A DNA stretch of 64,000 nucleotides from assembly GCA_005884005.1 (NCBI GenBank), contig VAWI01000002.1, positions 1 through 64,000 of the forward strand, in the 5' to 3' direction. The notes under the pieces were generated by a model. The model was not told where the DNA came from and ran no database searches. It saw only the letters and a list, made by a program, of their open reading frames with translations. Below, in pieces: positions 16,756 to 23,139 of the stretch. Each line of letters opens with the position of its first letter. The stretch's first letter is position 1. Position numbers and translations under genes: made by a program. Source of the stretch: Actinomycetota bacterium. GTDB taxonomy: Bacteria; Actinomycetota; Thermoleophilia; Gaiellales; Gaiellaceae.

Positions 16756-16876
16756 CGCCGCAGAACCTTAAGCGCAGCAAGCGAAGGCTCTCGCCCTCCT
16801 CTGCAGCGTGTTAGCGTGGCCCCTGACCGGGTACCTGGTCAGCGAGGACGACAAATCGGCGCGCGCCGTCCGCGCT

Positions 16877-16928
16877 GCCCGCCTCGTGCGGGCTCACGGA
16901 GGGGGAGTCGGCCGCAGCCTCCCCCTCC
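16877..16928. terminator. tandem hairpins between DUF255 gene and liv operon
   Basis: Two perfect hairpins sit in the 182-bp gap: GCCCGC/GCGGGC (16877-16893, 6 bp) and GGAGGGGGAG/CTCCCCCTCC (16898-16928, 10 bp). On the minus strand, which is the direction of the upstream DUF255 gene, no long T-run follows, so termination may be partial or the hairpins may protect mRNA ends. On the plus strand the larger stem is followed by a T-rich stretch. Confidence 0.5.
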
Positions 16929-16937
16929 ACCTTTTCT

Positions 16938-18851
16938 TCAGGCGGACGACGCGAGCAGCTCCTCAGGCTCCGTGATCGGCGCGCGACAGACGAAGCGCTC
17001 GCAGACATAGAGCGCTGGCCGCCCGGCGACGAAGTCCTTGCCGGCGAGCAGCGGAACCTCGTCGGAGGGCCCGAACGCGACGACGGCATTCGGGTCGAAG
17101 CCGGCGAGCGCGGCCCGTGCAATCGCGTCTTTCGGCGAGCCGATCACGGCGAGCTCGCGCGGAGGCGCCAGGTAGAGATCGAGCGCGCAGAGCGCATGAC
17201 CGAAGGCGCTCGGCGCCCGCGGAATCGCGTCGCGAATCAGGCGGAAGACGCCGGCGGCCCGTCGCTCGAGCCCGTCGTCGCCCCAGATGCGGGCCAGCCG
17301 GAGCAGGACAAACGCGAGCATCGAGTTCCCCGAAGGCGTGGGATGGTCGTCGAATTCCTTCTTGCGTGCGACGAGCTGCTCTCCGTCGGCCGGCGAGAGG
17401 AAGAAGCCGCCGCGCTCCTCGTCGGCGAAGAGCTCGACGGCGAGCAGGGCGAGCCGGCTCGCCTCCTGGAGCCAACGCAGCTCGCCGGTTGCGACGTGTA
17501 GCTCGTAGAGGCCGTTGGCGACGTCGGCGTAGTCCTCGAGGTAGCCGGGGTTACGAGCCCGGCCGGCGCGCCAGCTGCGGTAGAGCCGGCCGTTCGCGTC
17601 CGAGAGCGGCCCGAGCAGGAACTCCGCCAGCTCTCGGCCGGCCTGGACGAGATCCGCGCGGTCGAGGCGGCGCCCCGCCTCGGCGAGCGCGGCGAGCGCG
17701 AGGCCGTTCCAGGCGGCGACCGCCTTGTCGTCGCGAAGCGGCTTCGGCCGCTGTTCGCGGAGCTCGAAGAGCCGCCGCTTGAGCTCTTCGTCGAGCTCAC
17801 CACGCAGGATCGAGCGGCCGTGCTCGAACGGCTGCAGCAGCTCGGCGGGGACGCCCTCGTCGGCCGTCCAGGTGAAGGTCAACCCCTCGATCCCGTCGGT
17901 GTCCGCATCCTGGGCGGAGGCGAACCCGCCCTCGGGAAGCCGCAGCTCCCGCACCAAGTAGTCGAGCGTCGCGTTGGCCACCGCGCGATAACGCTTCTCG
18001 CCGGTGACGAGCCACGCGTGCAGGTAGACCGGGACGAGGAGCGCGTTGTCGTACAGCATCTTTTCGAAGTGCGGCACCAGCCACTGCTCGTCGACCGAGT
18101 AGCGGTGAAAGCCACCGCCCAGCAGGTCGTACATGCCGCCGGCCGCCATGCCGTCGAGCGTCCGCGTGACCATCGCGAGCGCCTCCTCATCATTCGCGCG
18201 GTGCCGGCGCAGCAAAAACTCGAGCGTGGATGCGGGCGGGAACTTTGGCGCACGACCGAAGCCGCCCCACTCCGGGTCGAACTGCCGCGCCAGGCCGCGC
18301 GCCGCCTCGCCGAGCAGCGACTCCGTCAGCGGGTCGGCAGAGGGCGAGATCGCCGCGGACTCCTTCAGCGCGTCCACGAGCGCCCCCGCCTGTCGCGCCA
18401 CGTCCGCACGACGATCGCGATACGCGTCAGAGACGGCGACGAGTAGCTGCCCGAACGCCGGCAGGCCGTGCCGGGACTCGGGCGGGAAGTAGGTACCGCC
18501 GAGAAAAGGCTCTCCCGACGGCAACAGGAACACCGTCATCGGCCAGCCGCCGTGCCCGGTCATCGCGACGACCGCGTCCATGTAGAGCGAGTCGAGGTCC
18601 GGGCGTTCCTCGCGGTCGACCTTGACGTTGACGAAGCGCTCGTTCATCAGCGCCGCCGTCTCCGCGTTCTCGAACGATTCGTGAGCCATGACGTGGCACC
18701 AGTGGCAGGCCGCGTAGCCGATCGAGAGCAGGATGGGTTTGTCCTCGGCGCGAGCGCGCTCGAGGGCCTCCTCGCCCCAGGGGAACCAGTCCACCGGATT
18801 CTCGGCGTGCTGGAGCAGGTACGGCGAGGTCTCGTCCGCGAGCCGGTTCAT
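16938..18851 (-). CDS. DUF255 thioredoxin-domain protein (YyaL/SPATA20 family)
   Basis: The 637-residue protein starts with the family hallmark [20 protein letters not shown] and a thioredoxin-like motif [14 protein letters not shown], followed by [14 protein letters not shown] and [18 protein letters not shown]. The rest is an (alpha/alpha) barrel resembling N-acylglucosamine epimerase/glycosidase folds ([26 protein letters not shown]). Its biochemical role is not established. The ATG at 18851 overlaps the stop of the VOC gene (ATGA), showing translational coupling. Confidence 0.9.
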   Translation of the reverse strand: MNRLADETSPYLLQHAENPVDWFPWGEEALERARAEDKPILLSIGYAACHWCHVMAHESFENAETAALMNERFVNVKVDREERPDLDSLYMDAVVAMTGHGGWPMTVFLLPSGEPFLGGTYFPPESRHGLPAFGQLLVAVSDAYRDRRADVARQAGALVDALKESAAISPSADPLTESLLGEAARGLARQFDPEWGGFGRAPKFPPASTLEFLLRRHRANDEEALAMVTRTLDGMAAGGMYDLLGGGFHRYSVDEQWLVPHFEKMLYDNALLVPVYLHAWLVTGEKRYRAVANATLDYLVRELRLPEGGFASAQDADTDGIEGLTFTWTADEGVPAELLQPFEHGRSILRGELDEELKRRLFELREQRPKPLRDDKAVAAWNGLALAALAEAGRRLDRADLVQAGRELAEFLLGPLSDANGRLYRSWRAGRARNPGYLEDYADVANGLYELHVATGELRWLQEASRLALLAVELFADEERGGFFLSPADGEQLVARKKEFDDHPTPSGNSMLAFVLLRLARIWGDDGLERRAAGVFRLIRDAIPRAPSAFGHALCALDLYLAPPRELAVIGSPKDAIARAALAGFDPNAVVAFGPSDEVPLLAGKDFVAGRPALYVCERFVCRAPITEPEELLASSA

Positions 18852-19228
18852 CCGGGGCCCGCCCACGTCCAGAGCTCGACCACGTTGCCGTCCGGGTCGG
18901 TGATATACGCGGCGCGGCCGGACTCGCCGAAGTCCTCTTCGTGCGGCTCGTGGCCGTGCTCGCGGAGTCGCGCGACCGCGGCGTCGTAGTCCGCCTCCTC
19001 GATGTGCATCGCGTAGTGGACATGGACGCCGCCGCGGCCGTCCGCGATCCCAACCTGCGGCGTCCAGAGCCCGATGCGCGTCCGCGTACCGGCCGTCATC
19101 CAGACGCGGTTCTCGGAGCGCATGGCCACCGGGAGCCCGAGGACTCCTGCGTAGAAGCGCTCCGCGGCGTCGAGGTCAACCACCTCGAGGACGAGCTCGT
19201 TGACGCCGGTAACGGCGATGCCGCTCAC
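18848..19228 (-). CDS. VOC-superfamily (glyoxalase/dioxygenase-like) protein
   Basis: The 126-residue protein is one vicinal-oxygen-chelate domain: [24 protein letters not shown], then [20 protein letters not shown], and the terminal [14 protein letters not shown] with the metal-ligand glutamate. The substrate is unknown. The start used here (GTG at 19228) fits a -10 located inside the longer frame; a GTG at 19249 would add seven residues and place the start two bases from that of the divergent GNAT gene. It overlaps the downstream DUF255 gene by 4 bp. Confidence 0.8.
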   Translation of the reverse strand: MSGIAVTGVNELVLEVVDLDAAERFYAGVLGLPVAMRSENRVWMTAGTRTRIGLWTPQVGIADGRGGVHVHYAMHIEEADYDAAVARLREHGHEPHEEDFGESGRAAYITDPDGNVVELWTWAGPG

Positions 19229-19235
19229 GCCAAGG

Positions 19236-19245
19236 ACGATAATCG
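19236..19245. promoter_or_regulatory. symmetric -10 element for divergent VOC and GNAT genes
   Basis: The near-symmetric CGATAATCG holds GATAAT on the plus strand (19238-19243), seven bases before the GNAT ATG, and GATTAT on the minus strand, about ten bases before the VOC GTG at 19228. Both transcripts would be leaderless or nearly so. No strong -35 is seen on either side. Confidence 0.45.
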
Positions 19246-19250
19246 CCACG

Positions 19251-19805
19251 ATGCAGCTCGAGACGGAGCGGCTCGTCCTGCGCCGGCCGCACCGTGGCGA
19301 TCTCGACGCCTACGCCGAGCTCTTCGCCGACCCGAAGGTAGTCCGCTACACCGGCGGCGTCACCAAGAGCCGGGCCGAGAGCGTCCTCGCGCTCGAGCGG
19401 ATGATCCGCCACTGGGACGACCATGAAGTCGGCCTCTTCAGCGTCGTCCGGAAGGAGGACGAACGGGTGCTCGGCCGCGTCGGGTTCCTGCTCTGGGACG
19501 CCGAGAGCTGGGAGCACGCGATGATGCGCCGGCTCCGTGGCAGGACCGAGACCGAGATCGGCTGGATGCTCGCCCGCCCGCACTGGGGCCGCGGCTACGC
19601 GACGGAAGCAGCCACGGCCGCGAGGGACTGGGCGCTGCAAGAGCTCGGCCTCCGCCGCCTGATCTCATTGATCCAGCGCGGCAACGACGCATCCGTTCGC
19701 GTGGCCTGCAAGCTCGGCGAGACGCTCGAGCGAGAGGATCTTCCCGGCCGGTTTTCGGCGGCGACCGACCTCTACGCGCTGACGATCGAGGCGCCGGCCC
19801 GGTAG
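19251..19805 (+). CDS. GNAT-family N-acetyltransferase
   Basis: The 184-residue protein matches the RimJ/RimL-like acetyltransferase group: LETERLVLRRPHRGDLDAYAELF at the start, ETEIGWMLARPHWGRGYATEAATA as the acetyl-CoA-binding region with the R/Q-x-x-G-x-G/A variant (HWGRGYA), and LRRLISLIQRGNDASVRVACKLG. It transfers an acetyl group to an amine or protein N-terminus; target unknown. The ATG at 19251 starts the domain and lies seven bases after a GATAAT. It converges with, and overlaps by 34 bp, the HMG-CoA-lyase-like gene. Confidence 0.85.
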   Translation: MQLETERLVLRRPHRGDLDAYAELFADPKVVRYTGGVTKSRAESVLALERMIRHWDDHEVGLFSVVRKEDERVLGRVGFLLWDAESWEHAMMRRLRGRTETEIGWMLARPHWGRGYATEAATAARDWALQELGLRRLISLIQRGNDASVRVACKLGETLEREDLPGRFSAATDLYALTIEAPAR

Positions 19806-20644
19806 ACCTGCCCCTCGAGCGTGCGACCGAGCACGCCCTCGAGCCACTGCGACACCTTGATGAGCGCCTCGAGATCGACCCCCGTCTCGACCCCTTCGCC
19901 TTGGAGCAGATAGACGAGGTCCTCGGTAGCGATGTTGCCGGTCGCTCTAGGTGCGTAGGGGCAGCCGCCGAGGCCGCCGACCGACGCGTCGAGCACGTTC
20001 GCCCCGGCCTCGAGCGCCGCGAGCGCGTTCGCGTAACCGGTGTTGCGCGTGTTGTGGCCGTGGAACCCCACCGGCTTCCCCAGCCCCGCGACCCGATCGA
20101 CCAGCGACCGGACGGCCGACGGTGTCGCGACGCCGATCGTGTCGGCGAGCACGAGCTCGTCCGCCTCGAGCTTTGCCGCCAGCTCGGCGACCACACCAGG
20201 GTCGACCTCGCCCTCGAACGGGCAGCCGAACGCGACGCTGATCGTCGCAGTCGTCGGCCGGTCGGCCTGGGCGAGGATCCGCTCGACGCGAGCCGTCGCC
20301 TCGTCGAGCGTCGCGTTGCCGTTCCGCTGGTTGAACGTCTCGGTCGCACCGAGGGTGACGTTGACGCGGTCGAGGCCGGTCCCGCGCAATCGCTCGAAGC
20401 CCTGCTCGTTGAGGACGAGGCCGGCGTATTCGACGCCCTCGCGCCGGTCGATCGCCGCGACCACCGCTTCGGCTCCCGCCATCTTCGGCACGCGGTCGTC
20501 CCGAACGAAGCTGACCGCCTCGATCCGCGGCAGGCCTGCAGCAGAAAGCTTGTTGACGAGCTCCGCGCGCATCGCAGGCGCAAGCGTTTCCGGCTCGTTC
20601 TGCAGCCCGTCCCGGGGCCCGACGTCGCAGAGGATCACGGCCAC
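19772..20644 (-). CDS. hydroxymethylglutaryl-CoA lyase-like enzyme
   Basis: The 290-residue TIM-barrel enzyme begins with the HMGL signature CDVGPRDGLQNE and carries the metal and catalytic motifs VSVAFGCPFEGEV-like (TISVAFGCPFEGEV), ADTIGVATP, FHGHNTRNTGYAN and GGLGGCPYAPRATGN with the active-site cysteine. HMG-CoA lyase splits HMG-CoA into acetoacetate and acetyl-CoA in leucine breakdown, which fits the nearby branched-chain transporter. Related acyl-CoA lyases cannot be excluded. The downstream end overlaps the convergent GNAT gene. Confidence 0.85.
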   Translation of the reverse strand: MAVILCDVGPRDGLQNEPETLAPAMRAELVNKLSAAGLPRIEAVSFVRDDRVPKMAGAEAVVAAIDRREGVEYAGLVLNEQGFERLRGTGLDRVNVTLGATETFNQRNGNATLDEATARVERILAQADRPTTATISVAFGCPFEGEVDPGVVAELAAKLEADELVLADTIGVATPSAVRSLVDRVAGLGKPVGFHGHNTRNTGYANALAALEAGANVLDASVGGLGGCPYAPRATGNIATEDLVYLLQGEGVETGVDLEALIKVSQWLEGVLGRTLEGQVYRAGASIVSA

Positions 20645-21034
20645 CTAGAGACCGTATGCACCGACGCGCTCGGGCCGGACTCGCACCAACAGTCTCCGCT
20701 CGCCCGGCTTCGGCTGCCAGCCCTCGCCCGTGTACTTGCGAGCGAGCTTGTCGATGTGCTCGTCGGCGCCCGCGGTCGTGATCTCCGCGGCGCCGTGGAC
20801 CGCGACCCAGCGGTAACCGTCCTCGCGGTCGATGACGAGCACGCTCAGGCGCGGGTCGCGCTCGAGGTTGCGCGGCTTCGCGCGCCCGGCCGCGGTGTTG
20901 AAGAGGACGTGCTCACCGTCCCAGTCGATCCAGACGATGCTGAGCTGCGGCGAGCCGTCGGGGTTCAACGTCGCGACAGTCGCGAAGTTCGGCTCCTGCA
21001 GCAGCCGCACCTGTTCGTCGGTCAGAGCAGCCAC
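20645..21034 (-). CDS. PPOX-class (probable F420-dependent) flavin-fold protein A
   Basis: The 129-residue protein has the split beta-barrel of the pyridoxamine-phosphate-oxidase/F420-binding group: FATVATLNPDGSPQLSIVWIDWDGEHVLFNTAAGRAKPRNLERDPRLSVLV. The FNTAAGRAKPRNL wording is typical of actinobacterial F420-dependent PPOX proteins, and fbiC is in the same window. Substrate is unknown. It lies directly before the HMG-CoA-lyase-like gene with no gap and three bases after its paralogue. Confidence 0.85.
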   Translation of the reverse strand: MAALTDEQVRLLQEPNFATVATLNPDGSPQLSIVWIDWDGEHVLFNTAAGRAKPRNLERDPRLSVLVIDREDGYRWVAVHGAAEITTAGADEHIDKLARKYTGEGWQPKPGERRLLVRVRPERVGAYGL

Positions 21035-21037
21035 GCG

Positions 21038-21442
21038 TTACTCGTCGAAGCCGGTGGAGTCCACCTTCTCCGGCCGGATCTTCACCGTGATCCGCTCCTC
21101 GGTCGGCGACCGCCACGGGTGCTCGTCCTTCCCCAGGTACTTCTTGGCCAGGTGGTCGATCTGGTCGTCGGCACCCTCGGTGGTCAGCTCGGCGGGGCCG
21201 CTGACCGAAACCCACTGGTAGGCGTTGTCGGGATGGACGACGGTGATCGCCGCGCGCGGGTCATTGCGGAGATATCGCTCCTTCGCCCGCCCGACCGCGG
21301 TGTTGAACGTCACGATGCCGTCCTCGGCATCGACCCAGACGATCGTGCTGTGCGGCGAGCCGTCCGGCCGCAGCGTCGTCACGGTGCCGACGTAGGGATT
21401 CTCGGAGATGAACCTGCGCTGCTTGTCTGTGAGCTGGGCCAT
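21038..21442 (-). CDS. PPOX-class (probable F420-dependent) flavin-fold protein B
   Basis: The 134-residue protein is a close paralogue of the downstream gene, with the same order of motifs (VGTVTTLRPDGSPHSTIVWVDAEDGIVTFNTAVGRAKERYL) and the same DDQIDHLAKKYLG tail region. The ATG at 21442 has a strong GGAGG seven bases upstream and marks the family start, so a longer in-frame extension is rejected. The two genes look like a tandem duplication and are probably co-transcribed with the lyase gene. Confidence 0.85.
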   Translation of the reverse strand: MAQLTDKQRRFISENPYVGTVTTLRPDGSPHSTIVWVDAEDGIVTFNTAVGRAKERYLRNDPRAAITVVHPDNAYQWVSVSGPAELTTEGADDQIDHLAKKYLGKDEHPWRSPTEERITVKIRPEKVDSTGFDE

Positions 21443-21593
21443 TCGGCCTCCTTCGTGGGTCGCTCGATCGGAAACGCCTTCGACGGCTGGCTTCTTCCCC
21501 GCGGGGCGGGTGTCTTGATCCTCGCAGGAGCGCGCGTGGTCGCCGCGATCGCGGAGGGTAACCGGTGAGGCCCGATCTGCCGACAACAGTTCG

Positions 21594-22184
21594 GTGCGGT
21601 CGCTCGCGTTCGTGCTGCTGGCCTTGCTCACCGTGCTCACGGTGCTGCTGCATCGGGGCGCCTCGGCTGCGGCGAAGCCGGGCGACCTACGGCTGAGCGC
21701 GATCGCGAGCGAGCTCGCGCGACGACAGGTAACGATTCGCTGTGAAGGTCTCTCGGGCGCCTTGACCGGCGTGCGAGGCGAGTCGGGCCGCACCGAATTC
21801 ATCGGCGGCAAACCGGTTTCGGTCTCCTATCTGCAGGAGGGGATCTGCCAGACGCTCCATGCCTACACACGCGCGCTCAAGGCCGGCCCGAGCTGTCTCC
21901 TGCCGTGCGAGCACCCGCTCGAGATCGCCTGGTCAGTGAACACAATCGCCCACGAGTCGTACCACCTCGCCGACGTGCGCAACGAGGCCCAAACCCAGTG
22001 CTACGCGCTACAGGCGATCGATTTCGTCGCCCGGCGCCTCGGCGCCTCTCCAGATCAGGCCCGGGCGCTTGCTTCGTTTTCCTTCGACCAGCTTCCGCGC
22101 CGGATGCCGCCCGAGTACAGCTCGCCGGAATGTCACGACGGCGGGGCGTACGACCTGCGCCCCAACGGCGCGGTTTGGCCCTGA
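21594..22184 (+). CDS. secreted protein with HExxH metallopeptidase-like motif
   Basis: The 196-residue protein starts at GTG with a signal-like hydrophobic helix (LAFVLLALLTVLTVLLHRG) and has six cysteines in the mature part. The segment NTIAHESYHLADVRNEAQTQCYALQ contains HESYH, an HExxH zinc-binding pattern, with a nearby N-E-A and Q-C-Y-A-L-Q helix as in some minimal zinc peptidases. I do not recognise the family; protease function is inference. The last 33 bases are imperfectly repeated 108 bp downstream. Confidence 0.6.
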   Translation: MRSLAFVLLALLTVLTVLLHRGASAAAKPGDLRLSAIASELARRQVTIRCEGLSGALTGVRGESGRTEFIGGKPVSVSYLQEGICQTLHAYTRALKAGPSCLLPCEHPLEIAWSVNTIAHESYHLADVRNEAQTQCYALQAIDFVARRLGASPDQARALASFSFDQLPRRMPPEYSSPECHDGGAYDLRPNGAVWP

Positions 22185-22292
22185 ACCTAGAGCCGAGTTT
22201 GGCGCCGCGCCGGCAAAAGCCGCCGCGGCCTTTTGGTCGGCGTCGTAACCGACGCGTTGGACCTGCGTCCCGGCAGCCCGGTTTGGCCCTAA
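22152..22292. repeat. direct duplication of the 3' end of the HExxH protein gene
   Basis: A 33-base segment at 22152-22184, ending in the gene's TGA, recurs in altered form at 22260-22292, ending in TAA: GACCTGCG...CGGTTTGGCCCT is shared. The second copy reaches the stop codon of the convergent L,D-transpeptidase. The copies suggest an old tandem duplication at the gene end. Confidence 0.6.
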
Positions 22293-23062
22293 CGAATCGT
22301 CAGCGGCGTGCCGACCGGCATCAGCCGGGCCAGCGCGAGGATGGCCGGATTACGCATGCGGATGCAGCCGTGCGACACGTGCCCCGGCAGGATCCGCGGC
22401 TGGTTTGTCCCGTGAACGCCCACGTAGCCGCCACCCGGCCAGTCGGTCAGAGTCGGGGAGCGGGCGCTCGTTCCGAAAGCCACCGGCCCGTAGAACGGAT
22501 TGTTGAAGCTGGTCAACTTGTCGCGAATGTAGAACTCACCGCGGGGCGTCGGCCAGATGCTCTTCCCGATGCCGACCATCGTCTTGAAAATCGTCTTGCC
22601 GTCGCGCTTGAGCGTCGCCGTCAACGAGCCACGGTCGACGTAGAGATGCGTGTGCACGACGAAGAGGCTGCTCAGGTAACGCGGCTGGACGTAGCCGGTT
22701 TTGTTGTTGGGCAGGATCGGCAGGCGCACCCGGTACCAGCTCTGGTGGGGGCTGATGTCGACCCGGGCGAGGACGAGCACAACGTTCTGGGTGCCGTCGG
22801 TCGTGCCCGTCGGCAGTGTCGTCACGATCGGAGCAGCCAGACCCGGCTTGGTGCGAACAACCGCGCGCTTCATCACCCCGGCCCAGTGGGCGACCTTGGC
22901 GTCGGTCAGCTTGATCGTGCGGGGGTAGAGCGCCGCCGCGCCGGCGCCGCCGCGCGCCGGCGCGGCGAGCGAAAGCAGTGTCACCACCAGTGCAGCGAAC
23001 GCGCCTGCAAGCGCGATCGAGGAAAGAGGCAGCGGGCGATTCTCAGAAGTGGACTTATTCAT
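22289..23062 (-). CDS. L,D-transpeptidase (YkuD family)
   Basis: The 257-residue exported protein has an N-terminal signal/anchor helix (IALAGAFAALVVTLLSLAAPA), an SH3-like middle region (GVMKRAVVRTKPG...SWYRVRLPILPNNKTGYV) and a C-terminal YkuD domain with the catalytic motif GVHGTNQP...VSHGCIRM, where Cys is the nucleophile. Such enzymes make 3-3 peptidoglycan cross-links or anchor proteins to the wall. The gene follows a surface repeat protein gene after a hairpin. Confidence 0.93.
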   Translation of the reverse strand: MNKSTSENRPLPLSSIALAGAFAALVVTLLSLAAPARGGAGAAALYPRTIKLTDAKVAHWAGVMKRAVVRTKPGLAAPIVTTLPTGTTDGTQNVVLVLARVDISPHQSWYRVRLPILPNNKTGYVQPRYLSSLFVVHTHLYVDRGSLTATLKRDGKTIFKTMVGIGKSIWPTPRGEFYIRDKLTSFNNPFYGPVAFGTSARSPTLTDWPGGGYVGVHGTNQPRILPGHVSHGCIRMRNPAILALARLMPVGTPLTIR

Positions 23063-23087
23063 TTAGGTCCCCGGTCTCCCGGTCAAT

Positions 23088-23122
23088 AACTGGGGGCCGC
23101 CCCTCAGGGCGACCCCCAGTTT
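23088..23122. terminator. hairpin between surface protein A and L,D-transpeptidase genes
   Basis: AACTGGGGG and CCCCCAGTT form a 9-bp stem with inner GCCC/GGGC pairing. It follows the stop of the surface protein gene by about 18 bases on the minus strand. The trailing T content is low (TTATTG), so it may end transcription only partly. Confidence 0.6.
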
Positions 23123-23139
23123 AGCGTCGGTTTCGATCG

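Noticed and set aside
21442-21811. 257-residue version of the second PPOX protein
   Set aside because: The family N-terminus (MAQLTDKQRRFI) begins at 21442 with a strong ribosome-binding site; the extra 123 residues have no match and include promoter-like DNA.
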